From NCBI RefSeq assembly GCF_964355755.1, contig NC_092676.1, positions 18,892,288-18,956,287 of the forward strand: 64,000 bases of DNA, given 5' to 3'. This document shows, piece by piece, positions 23,870 through 36,300 of this stretch (position 1 is its first letter; each line of letters starts with the position of its first letter). The notes under the pieces are model-generated. The model worked only from the letters and a program-made list of their open reading frames with translations, did no database searches and was not told the origin of the DNA. The DNA is from Antedon mediterranea. Its lineage: Eukaryota; Echinodermata; Crinoidea; Comatulida; Antedonidae. A program made the translations under genes and the position numbers.

Positions 23870-25370
23870 ATTTTAGGCTACCAGCAAGTGGAACTATCTA
23901 AATCAGAAATAAATAAATTGCACCCTGTTCTTATTGTGATAACAGTTTGCTACGTTATCAGTATACTTACTGAAAGTTACTTTGATGAACTCACACTCCG
24001 TTAAAAAAAAATAACTCTCGTACTTAAGTTCAAAAGTATAAATACTTTAACAGGAGCGAAACTGAAAGAAAGTCCAAACAGAAAAATTGTTGTCTTCGGT
24101 TCAATTTAGAATGAAACTTCTGCACATTCTGGAGTACCTACTTCTCATCTGTTGTGTTTGGTGATGTTCCTTGCCATATCAATGCCAGAATACCATTTTG
24201 GTGAATTCACAGGTAATGTCCCACTGAAAAAATCTCTTGTTTTAATTATACAAGCAATAAATCAAATTTGAATATTATAAATTATTGTGTAATTATATCA
24301 AGTAATGTCCTTCTATTAATCTTGATTGACTATTAGAAAAAAAAAAGGTTTTCAGTACCCTCGGGTTCGTTAGGCAATGTCTTCCACCGAACTGAAACTA
24401 AATCCAAAGCCAAGCAGTTAGTTCCAAATACTATAATATTATATAATACGTTCTAATTGTCAGCATCCGATATAACACAAATAAAACAATTAAACCGGAT
24501 TCATATGTCCATATTTGTTGCATTTTCGTAGAATCTAAATCTAAGCCTTGTTCCATGTATAGTTTGTGTTTGTACTGGTACGAAAGAAGAAAGGCAGGGG
24601 AATTGAATAAATTAACTTCATCGCCATCATGCTGTGTGAGTAGCAGAACTTTAATTAGAAATGATTTCGAACGCAATTACATGGAACGTAAAGAAGACTA
24701 CAGAATACTCCAGCATTTTTAACTTAATAATAATATATAGTCAATTAATTTAGTAATTTGGGTTCGAATCTGGACCCCGGCAGGGGTGTGTTTACGTAGT
24801 GTTATGTAGAGGTTAACCTTATTTTTATTCTATAGAATTGGCAATGAGGAAAAACGACTGAGGTGTTTTATTGAAAACAAATATTGCTAATGGTGATCGT
24901 AAAATTAAAAACGTACGTTTGCTTGCTGTAGCTAAACAAACTCGTTTAAACTGTAATACTTAATTTAAATAATAGGTTATAATAATAATATTAAAATTAA
25001 CCCTCCCAGTGGACTTTCGTCACTTTGTTGTGACGTCAATAAACCACTGATTTGCTTATGATTTCATTACAATACATTGATGTTGTGGCTTTTCGTTATC
25101 TTTTAATTATAATTAAAATATTAGAATACAATTATAGTTCAACAACTGCAGCGGGTGGGTAGCTTTCAATACGGGGAAATAGTAGAAGGAACCGCAATGA
25201 CGTCACTGTAAATCGGTGTGCTAAGTTTGCAGCCGAAAGCCTTCATTTTGACAATGCATGTTGACATTAAAATTAATAAACTGAATATGCTTTTATACTC
25301 ACCTTATTGTCTTGTTTCTCCATAATTCCGACATTGATTAATTTATATTGAAAGTGGGAAGGGTTTTGGA
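23870..25370. other. Intergenic, AT-rich
   Basis: No supported gene. A perfect 30-bp palindrome lies just beyond (25377-25406). Confidence 0.35.
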
Positions 25371-25376
25371 TTAAAG

Positions 25377-25406
25377 CATGGATTAAAGAATATTCTTTAA
25401 TCCATG
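25377..25406. repeat. Perfect palindrome
   Basis: CATGGATTAAAGAAT followed directly by its inverse ATTCTTTAATCCATG. It has no loop and would extrude as a cruciform or be the core of a MITE. Confidence 0.6.
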
Positions 25407-25629
25407 ATTAAAGCAAGGCTATTATATTGTGTACGGATTATAGATGGTACCGTTTTGGTGTCTGTTACTAAACATTGGAAGAAGCCAATTGGCCAATCAG
25501 TCAAGTGCTTAGGGGGCGGAAACTGATCGTTTCGAAACTAGAGGTAAATCTTTGATCTGGTCGAGCTCAGCGTCCTGTGTTACGATTGCCTTGGTTATAC
25601 TACGCTTGATTGTGTATCAGGAGTAACAT

Positions 25630-25760
25630 TAGAGAGCTTTCGCTATCTCGGATCGGGAACGAGAACCAGCATTAATTACCGGTTCTCGATCTCGTACTCG
25701 TTCAAAAAACCCTTACTTTCTCGGCGGCTCGTTCCCCATCGAGATAGCGAAAGCTCTCTA
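25630..25760. mobile_element. MITE with TIR GAGAGCTTTCGCTATCTCG
   Basis: GAGAGCTTTCGCTATCTCG at the left and CGAGATAGCGAAAGCTCTC at the right are exact inverses. The element is about 130 bp and flanked by TA on both sides, with a palindromic interior (GAACGAGAACC...GGTTCTCGATCTCG). A TA target site suggests a Tc1/mariner-related origin (inference). Confidence 0.75.
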
Positions 25761-25779
25761 TTATCCAGTTCAAGTTAGA

Positions 25780-26070
25780 AACGTATTCCATTCGGTGTCC
25801 GTTTTAGTTATTACAATGTAATATTATTTTTTAACAATAATCAGACTCAGGTCGTTGGTTATACCATCATCTTAGTCAGAATTAGTTAGATCGTCAGTAA
25901 CTAATTGTGACGATCAATGAACTAGTCATAACTCAAAACAATTAATCTCAACCTTTGTAATCTGCCATGTTTTCTCGTGAACCAGTCATATTCTGGTTAT
26001 TGTATTTTTCTTGTTTGTTAACGTCAGTCAGCTCAACGCCAACACCAGTTTCGTCGGGCTAACCTGGAAT
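25780..26070. repeat. Segmental duplicate of the adhesion-GPCR 3' end (decayed)
   Basis: Matches 27210-27520 over about 290 bp: TGTCCGTTTT, AATAATCAG, AATTAGTTAGATCGTCAG and GTTTTCTCGTGA...TTTGTTAAC occur in the same order. The second copy contains the real C-terminal exon. Here the corresponding exon has stops and a diverged acceptor, so it is a dead exon copy about 1.4 kb downstream of the gene. Confidence 0.6.
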
Positions 26071-26894
26071 AGGGCGTCTTTTTGCCAGTTCCCTCCGTCA
26101 TTTTTATTCGATCAAATGACTCAAACAACATCATATTTGTTATTAGATACTTTATTGTTTATAAGCATACACCACTTAAAGGCACGTTTAAGGATTTCAC
26201 ACGAAAATGGTTCACATTATACATGTTTGTAGACACATGCGCAATCAATACAATATACATTTGCATAATTCTTATTTATATAGCTTAAGCATCTTTAAAT
26301 ATAAAATTGCATAACAATTTAAATTAGGCGACAAAACACAATAGTACAATAATAAGTTTAATATATAATCATATATAATATTTGGAATTTGATTAGTTAT
26401 ATAATACATTTTAGGTTTATGCTTAGTTTGAAATATGATAGTAGGCCTATTTATAATGTGTTGACTCCGCTAGTTTTAAAACCATTAGGCTATACATAGT
26501 AGTTGGGTCAACGCCAAGAAAATACGCTTCTGCGTATGTTCAGAAAGCACATCAATTTCACGAAAAGTTGTCAATTTCAGTGTTTTTATTAGTAAATTTT
26601 ATAAGGTAAATTAAGCTACATTGACCTATTTATCTTTCAATTTTTATCTGAAATGTTTATTGTACCTATTAGACTAGAACATGCAATTTATTGTAATAAC
26701 ATTGGATATACCACATATAGTAGAAACAGGAAAAATGTATATAATAGGCAATGTAAGTAACCAGGTTGAAAAAGAGGTAGCTGTATGTTACGTAAAAGTG
26801 TATACGAGTAACCAAATTGTTATAATTAATATTAAAAAAATTTTTAAAATACAATGCAGCAGAAGTGTTAGTTATTGGTAATGGGTTATCACTT

Positions 26895-27025
26895 TTAATG
26901 TTCGTTATCACTAAGGTTCTCCTCACTTGTTTTGGCCTTCAGTAAAACGACTTGGACTTCATTGATTTCTGCTTCACTGACGTCACCAGCTGCTGTTTCA
27001 CCATCCGCCAAATGTACGATGTTGT
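26895..27025 (-). CDS. Alternative C-terminal exon of the adhesion GPCR
   Basis: An acceptor CCTTCATAG precedes a frame beginning in phase 1, exactly the phase left by the exon at 27611-27641. It encodes 43 residues ending SEENLSDNEH and a stop, with AAGDVSEAEINEVQV aligning to PAGDVELTEVNKQ of the other terminal exon (27389-27510). It therefore looks like a tandem-duplicated last exon offering an alternative acidic cytoplasmic tail. Use in transcripts is inferred from phase and similarity only. Confidence 0.5.
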
Positions 27026-27388
27026 CTATGAAGGAATGGGGACACAATGTTATTAGTCAATATTGAGGAAATCTTGTCAGTCGTAAGAGTTCTCAATCCT
27101 AACCTGCCTACTAGTTCAAATGTTCAGTCTGTTAGTCAGGAGTGTTTCCTGGTAAGTCGGGTGAATTGGTAGACAAGGCCTATGTATTAAGGCCTAAAAT
27201 TATCCGTCAGTTAGAAAGGGATTCCGTTCTGTGTCCGTTTTTTCCGTTACAATATCATGGTATTTAAAAAAAATAATAATCAGGCTCAATTTGTTTTGGT
27301 TATCCAATCATACTAGTCATAATTAGTTAGATCGTCAGCAAGTTAACCAGTTTTAACCGATCAGTTAACCAGTCCTAACAAAACATCT

Positions 27389-30300
27389 TTAATCTGAACC
27401 TGTGTCTTCTGCTATGTTTTCTCGTGAGCCAGTCTTTTTCTGGTTATCTTGTTTTTCTTGTTTGTTAACTTCAGTAAGCTCAACGTCACCAGCAGGTTCG
27501 TCGGGCGAACCTGAAATGTGAATTGAGTTTGATAAAAGAACATAATAGCAAATAAACAGAATATATGATAAATTACTTACTAAAACAAACTTTACTAAAA
27601 AGTAACTTACCAACTTCTTCTAGAGGTACTCTCCCAAATACCTATAACGACAATGATTTGTTAAATTTGTAACAACCAGTATGTTTACATCATCTTTATT
27701 ACCATCACCAATATAGGCCTATAATCGTTGTTAGTCCTACATACGGCATAACTCGCAAAATATATGAATCGTCATTCTGGTTTTTTTATCGATACTAAAG
27801 CACTACACGACATATAACATATTATATAACACCTAAATATTCCTTTCATTGGACGATTGTGGGTCACATTGTGTGCAATAGTACGCACTATTGAACGGTC
27901 GTTCAATAGTGAAGGTTATATTTCATCATTCAAATACTGCCATTATTTGTACCATTACACTCATGAACATTCATCATTTGTATAATATAACTCACCAGAC
28001 CCTGATGTGATAAAGACCTAAGTCGCATCAACCCTTGTCTTGTACTTCGACTCCTTGCCAACTCTATCTGTAAAATAATTGTATAGTCTAATAATATAAT
28101 CTGACAACGGAGGTTGTACTAGATTGAAATAAACAACCAAATTCGCAGTTCCTCACTTCAATCGGCAATCAATTCTAGAGTTTTGGACCAGCGACAGTGA
28201 ACGGAAAGTGAGGCTCAGGTAAACGGAACATGTAGCCTAGCTAAGAGTCAGTAATGACAGTTGCATCGTCGAAATAGGCTTTACTAGTTTAACAGAAGGT
28301 ATTGGTTTCAGACGTCTTGTATACTTTACCTCTTTTGTGAAATAACAGTAGATTGAGATAAAGAATCCTTGTAAGGCAAACAGAACATAGAATAGTACTT
28401 GTAGTTCATAGGTTATGTGGCTGGTCATTCCAAACACCCATATCACACCAAGGTATGGAATCATAAACACCGACTCTACAACACATCTCCTAACAAAGAC
28501 AAATGGTTACACATAATTGAAGTGCTGTAATATTATCATTATTTAAAAAATTGTTTCTATGACGTGTACCAAGGAAGAATTGATACCAGTCCTTCTCGCC
28601 TTTGATAACTAATAACAATAATATTAACAAACGTTGGTACGATTATTGTAGCATAACATTTACAGCTTGAAATATACAGCAGCAACAGGTTTCAGAATTA
28701 TAGATGTGTGAAGTGTTCCATATTTCTAGATATAGTTATACTACAATACTAACAATTTTGTTTGTTTTTTTATTGTAAAGTGAAAAATTGTTTTTTTTTT
28801 GTATATATATTGTTTTACTAATTATGTATTTGTCTATATTATTTTATTGATGATGGGAGAAAGAGCAGTTACTCTGTTTGAAAGGAAAGAGAAATTTCTA
28901 TCTTCTCTGGTTTGACATAACTATTACGGACTTTAAAGAAAAAACTTGTTGAGCCTAATTACCTCCGCCAGAATGATGAGAGGTTATGTGGTCGATCGAG
29001 TGTGTTTGTTTGTGTGTTTGTTTGTTTATATAATTAGCAAGATTACTCAAAAAGTTATTGCTCATTTTTATAAGATTTTAAAGGATGGTTTCTTAGCTGT
29101 ATGGGAACACGTCAGTAAATGACTGGCAAAGGTTTGCGCTCTCTGAGTGTCCTTCTAGATAATCTTCAAACAATCTATACACATTTTCGTTGACATTTTA
29201 AAATCTTGTATTAATAATCTTAATAATTTTTTACCGTATCTTCACGAAAACATTCTTGTATTTTACTGGCCTAGAATCTTCTTTGTATCCTCTCATGGCG
29301 ACAAGCAATAAAATAGATTTGACCTATGCAATAAAATATATAAACTAGAATTTAATTCGTCACTTTGACGAATTATAGGTGATCATATTTATCATTTTAA
29401 TGAAATTATATAAATAAACCATAACGATGTATTTCAAAAGCAATGAGTGACCACCATCTTTTTTTCCTAATATTCATATAATTATAGTATCATCGTTGGG
29501 TATTGTTATTCAGATTTTGATTAATATATTTATCAAATTGTAACAAATTGGCTAATTTCCAGAAAAATAATTATATTAAAACAACATTGAAGTGGAATTG
29601 TTTAGATGATTGCCCTACTCTGTCGTAAATTTTACTGTGTACGTGTATAAACATTAAAAAATAACGATCATTTTAATTATCGATGTCTTTTACTTTTAAA
29701 GAATATTTACGATATTTTACTGTGTTTTATTATATTGTATTACTTTCTTCTCTCCATCTGAATACATTTGAATATTAATAATAATAATATAATTGAATAA
29801 TTTGTGTGTAAAATTGATGGAATCATATGGCACGATTTAGAAAACCCTTCCCCATCCCTCAGTCTCAAATGGTTGGATATTGTTCTCTAAAATATTTAAA
29901 TTATTGTCATAATGACCTATTCCGTTTTGCGGAACGGAAGACGGTGCCGCTCATTTCACAATGACGCGCCCGTTTACCGAGAACAGCCGGGAATTCCCCT
30001 TTACCGTCGATAAAAAAGCTATTTAATCCATGGTATTACTTACCGTTAGGAAAAGAACAGCCGAAAATATAAATGCAGGCAATATGCCGCTATACGCAGT
30101 CAATAAACACCTGGCAAATACGATATAAAAAGCATGTTATTGTTTGTAAATAATAAAGATATTATAGAGTTTTTAAGCCATTATTATCTATTTAGCCTAT
30201 TTGTTGATTCATATGGCTGTATTGAAAGTGATACACGCAAACAGGAACAAGATAAAGTACTGTGATGGCGCCATTTCAACTCTTTGTTTGTTTCAAGTAG

Positions 30301-33300
30301 AAATAGCATGCAAGCATCCAATGTTAACTGTTGGTACCGATGGACCAGTTTACGTTATGTACTTGTTAGCAGGTCATCATGTTGTAATTCAATTGTGAAT
30401 TAAGTTAACTTGTTGCCATTTATATCACTGATCGGCATAATAGTAAGGGCGCACTTTTTGAACAATGTTAAATAGTATTCTGATTTTAAGAATCAGCCTA
30501 AAGACATTTAGCTTATTATGTGAAATAAGATATGGTAATTTAAAGTGCTTAACAAAATATGTTTCATGTAAATTAATGAATTATTATTACCTGTCATGCT
30601 TGCCGTAACCCCTATGTACCCCGACAAAAATACCAACTAGGGCAGCGGGTAGCGCCCAGCCAAACGCACTATAATACCGTTTATTTGTATAGCCTTCCTC
30701 GATAGTTTTACCCATGATTTTTAAATAATAGTGTGCCCCTTCTGCCGCAAACCAAGCTAACGTTGCAGTATAGAAGAAATGCATCACTATCCCACTGACT
30801 GTACACGGTATCTGTTGAATGATTGATATTACATAAGTTACAATATAATACAATGTTGTGTAGGATGTGTGCTCCTTTAGAATCATTTCAATCTATCTCA
30901 TTAAGGTCGAGGTAAGGTGAAAAATCACCCACCCTTTTCACCCTCACACGGAAAATTAAGATGACTTTTTTATACTACCTGCCAAATAATAAATATTACA
31001 CTGCTGAAGACGAGTCGGCAATCGATCGTGGAGCTCTTGCCTAAGGGCCAATTTACACAGACGAACGGTAACGGTGAGCGGAAAACCGCGTAGCTGGTCC
31101 CACGTATAATCTGTATCTGCCGTGAGCGGGAACCGCCCATCCGCTCCGCGTTGTGTGTAAATGGTCAAGGAAATAACAGATTATATAATTGTATTACCGT
31201 TACCCTCGTCTGTGTAAATTGGCCTTAGCGCAGACGGTCCAACAATTACAATAAAATAACGTTAAAACGTCGTCATTGCATTCATTCAAAAAGTCTTTGA
31301 TTTAATATTTAATTAATGAGCTTAGTTCCTTTGGAGGAAGTTAAAAAAATAACCAATTTCTTACAATGAATCTTGAGAATTCAATACTACAAACAAGTGT
31401 TGCTGTTGTTGCAATAGATGCTGCCAACAAGTTCAACAGAGTGAATACATAATCATAATCCTTCACAAGATGCCTATTAAAAAAAACAATGTATAGCGTC
31501 AGAAGACATTAAAAAAACAATGTATAGCGTCAGAAGACATAAACAAGCACCTATATTAAGCTTGGTTCCCAAACTACGTCATGGTGTTATGTGCATGTGG
31601 GAATACGGTATTGTGACGTGTGTCTAGCTTTAGGTCGTCGATCGTCGCAAATCGAAAGCTCCCGAGAGCTTGGTACCCATTAGGACGCAATGCAAGGATA
31701 TAACGCAGCGCAAGCGTGTTGACAAATGACAAGCGACATTTTGAATAATCCATCACTTGTGATTGGTCAACTCACTTACGTTGCGTCGAAATGGGAACCA
31801 AGCTTTCGGTTTGCGAGCCGATGACCAAGCAATACAGTATTCCCGCATGCACATAATAACATGACGTAGTTTGGTCGTTGGTCGTCGCAAATCGAAAGCT
31901 CACGAAAGTGAGTTGACCAATCGTAAGACTTGGTTGCCAATAGAACGTAACGCAAGGACGTAAGCGCAATGTGAGCAATTTGATCAATGACAAGCGATGG
32001 GTTATTTTGAACTATCAGGGTTGGTCAACTCGCTTGCGTTGCTCTTACGTCATTGCGTTGCGTCATAGTGAGAACCAAGCTTAAGCGATGGATTATTCAA
32101 ACTGTCGCTTGTCATTGGTCAACTCGCTTCTATAGTATCTATAGTTTTGTTTTCCGCTTACCGCAGGCCTACCATTACTGTTACCATAAAGCGTGGTTCC
32201 CACTAGCGACGCAACACAAGGACGTAACGCAACGCAAGTGAATTGACCAATCACAAGCCATGGCTTAATCGCTTGTGATTGCTAACTGTCTATAACTTCG
32301 CTTGTCATTGGTTAAAACGCTTGCGTTGCGTTTACGTCCTTGCGTTACGTTCTAGTGGGAACCAAGCTTTACTGTTACCGCTCGTATGCGTATAGGCCAA
32401 TTTACACAGACGAGCGGTAACTGTAATATAAAAATGGAATCTATATTATTCCTTATGACCATTTACAGACAACGCGGACGAAATTGTAAATATAAATAGT
32501 TGGGATTAAAGCACAGTGTTAGTTCAATTAGATGTTCTCATGAATAATTGTCAACCATATTTGGTATAATCTTACCTTAGTTTAACTATGTGCCAGATGA
32601 CAATGGATTGAACAATTATCGATATCAAACAGGCGGCGTACGTTGGTACTCGTATGCCTATTGCTTTCTTTCCAAGTGGCTAATAAAATAATAAAACGTG
32701 AGGAATTGTAATGACAGTTTTACACAGGACATATTCTAATGTTATTAAAGCTGCGTTCACAGGTATATCGGAATCCGGTCCGGTGTCGCCGGATACAAAA
32801 TCGTGATTGTTTAAGAATTGATCCGTCCACACTAACGCATTCTGGATTCCGTACAAAACGTATAGAGTGCTCTGAATTTTCTGCGGCCACCGGTCCGAAC
32901 CCAGGTTCAGAATGGGCTTAAATCATAGATTTTCCTACTTTGCCTTTTAGTGAACCATTTATATTGTTGAATATATTTATATTATTTTGAAATGTTTGTA
33001 CATTTGTTTAGGAGTTGCTGTCAAATTACAATAATTCTTTGATATAGTGTATATGTATTATTAACTTCTAAAATCAGTACTTTGATACTACCAGTGTTAA
33101 ATAACGTAAAACATAGAGATTGATATAGGCCTTAGTTGATTGATTTAAAAGTATGCTATTTCGAAATAAAAATCTGTAGCCAAAAAAAAAAATAATGCTC
33201 CGGGCTCCTCTTGCAAAACTTACATCGTACTTTTCCATCGGTGCGATGATAGCGAAACTAGTCGTGTGATTACAATTACAGGTAATGTAGGACGATGAAC

Positions 33301-36300
33301 TATCGCCAAAATCTCGCTTACACCCCCATGTTGACCACCTTCTGTTAATCATTAAAAACACAGACTTAAAAGAATAGGAAAAAATGTACATAATACATTA
33401 CTTTTAGTGTGTAGTTATAAGTGAAAATCCACATTTTCGTATTTCTTATTATCTCACTGTTGAGTACATGGATGACTCATAATTCTTTTAAAGGAAAGTC
33501 ATTTTTTAAATAACTTAAAAATTAGAAGTAACCAATTAAGACAGAGAAGTACATTTACGCAATGGGGCAGCAATATGTTTTTCACATTATTTGAATTTTC
33601 GTTTTCAAAAACACTATAACAATTATATAACGACGCTACTTGCTACTGTACAATTCGTGGACGAAATCAACTGGTCCTAGCCAGTCGCTCAAATATCACA
33701 TGCGCGTAATACAAAAAAAAATACACTTTACCTTGCACTGCTGTCCCAAAACACACATAAAGCGTTTTTCCTGACAAAATCTGCGTTTCCATTTTGTTCA
33801 TTGAGAGACTAAAATATTTAAAAAAAATCATTGTCTCAATTTTTAACCTTTATAAATAGAATAGGCCTATGTTTAGCCTTTGGCTATTTTTTGTATTTAA
33901 AACTTGAATAAATTAAAATGAAAGTACAGTACGGACTACGAATTATTTTCAAATTATAAAGATTCAGTGTTAATGTTATTAGTGCTAGGATTTGAATTTA
34001 CTACTTTTCAGTCTGTCTTTCAAGTAACCGGTTTCAGCTTAAACATGTTCTTTGTTTAATTATGTTATGTATTACATTCCATATTTTTAATATTTTAAAG
34101 TTAATATTTTAAAGATTTATTGTCACCCTGAAAAAAAAAATGTTCTCAAAATTGTTGGTTGAATATTCCATTTTAATGTAACATAATAGCTACCTAGTAA
34201 CATTTTGACCAAAAACTGGATGAAAAAACCAAAAATATTTACCTGAAAAACTGAAATTTAAAGCAAAAAAATAGTTGAATTGGCTGCCAATGAGTTTTTG
34301 GTTGAATTTAACTGTTTATTTGTTATTTATGGGTGAAACACTTTATTGAAACGACAAAATAACCTATTCAAAGTCTGATTCAATTAATCTTAATTTTTTA
34401 TTTTTTTTATTGTTTTATCTTTAAGTGTTTTATTTATTACATATTCTTAATATTTTAAATTTAAGGTTTTAAGTGTTCTTGTAAACGCAGGGTACACTTA
34501 TGTTGAACCGTAAGCATAATACGTGTAAACGTTGTATTTACTGTAATAGCTAATGTAGAGAGATACATTCCTCTAATGCAGAGAGATACATCGCTTTAAA
34601 CCGTACATAATGCTTTGTTACTCACCTGCTCAAGCTTTATGGAGAAAGTGACCTCAGCTGAACGGACAGTATGATTTTGATAAACAGAACATGTCAACAC
34701 GTCACTAACTAACTCGTAGTTTACGATATGATCATTACTGAATGAATACATAATATTTTAGCACAAACATCGTACTCAAAATGAGAAACAATTGTACGTA
34801 TCATGGTTATAATTATGAAGAAAAACAAAAGAAAACAAATGCTCTCTCAGAATACCGACCTTATATTTCCACGACGCGCACGACCGCGCAGCTGTCGAGT
34901 CGAAAAGTCATTATTAGAGATAATTTGCAGAATAACTTCTAGACTCAATAGCTGTGTAGTCGCGTGGCGCCAATGGGAAAAACTACAGTTACAGCCATCA
35001 CAAAAATGATACCCTTATACATTGATAATTATTTTGATAATTTATATTATTAACAATAAAATTAAATAAAAATAGTTGGTGATAAAGATATGTTTAATTT
35101 GATTATGAGGTTGATGATGACGTTGATTATGATGATTACGACAACAACGACGATGATGATAATGAAGATGAAAATTATACAGTTTGGATGATACAGTACA
35201 GACAATGGTACTGATGAAACACATACATTATACATCTCATTATGGACATGCGAGATTCACATAAAATCGATAACAGCCCTAATTATTTGTTTTATTGAAA
35301 TAGAAATTCACTAAATGTAACTTCAAGCTAACGGTCTTACTACGCATGCGTGTTTTGCTCGAGCTTCAAAAAGTCACGTACTAAAACTACTTAATTATGT
35401 ACGCGCGTGTTCTGATGTATCTTAACATAAATGCTGGTTTATATAACTCAGCGAGGCAATTTATTCCAACGACCGAGGATTCTTCTTTATCATCATCGCA
35501 AGTAGAACAATATTACCGTGACACTCTATGGCAAATTGAGAGGGCTGGGTTTGAGAGGTGGTTTGAGAGGTGGGTTGGGCTGGCACGGATACATAGTCAG
35601 CGCTGGGTTTAAGTACCATGGACATTTTTTTAAAACACCACGAGAACATAAACAATACAACATAAATATAAAGAAACATGGCAAAACAAAAATATTTACA
35701 AAAACAGTGTAGATTGTGGCACATATAGGCCATCGTAATATTATTATATTTTTGTTCATTTAATGCTGTCAACTACACCGGATGCATGCTTTAAAAGCAT
35801 ATAAACAAAACCATACGTTTTTACCTGTGTTCATCATCACTGTTTCGTTGGATTGAACGGTAACCCTGTATTTCTGACGGTCGATTTAATGTCGCGACAA
35901 CATCAGCATCTATTATCATAAAGGAAATGAACAAAATGATATGTTATGGTTGACATATAAAGTATATAAGATTCTCGTTTCGTATAATTTCATCTAACCA
36001 AATAACATACAGCTATTGATTTCACGTCGTTAGTTTGTAAGTATATGTCGTGGGGTTAGTGGCGCGTAATTAACGAACGTCAGTTGGCAGGCGACAACCA
36101 TTTGACAAACGTATTATGAGATGAATTCCATACCTTTGGAGAGAGAAGACATTACTTTGTCTACCCATTCATGAGGCAATTTATTCGTTTTATCTAATTA
36201 CTTGTATCAACATAATAATATTGAATCTATAGGTACAATACAACGCTCATCCATTAACAGTAGTTTCTTTGCTCACTCATTATCTGCTTTCATTCCGGTA

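Noticed and set aside
24111-24165. Possible signal-peptide exon (MKLLHILEYLLLICCVW)
   Set aside because: An immediate TGA follows, and none of the nearby acceptors continues the frame, so no gene could be built.
24431-24676. 81-aa minus-strand frame
   Set aside because: Looks mildly protein-like but has no family match I recognise, no partner exon and no conserved Cys or motif pattern.
30201-30398. 65-aa plus-strand frame
   Set aside because: Intronic and antisense to the adhesion GPCR, with no domain or splice signals.
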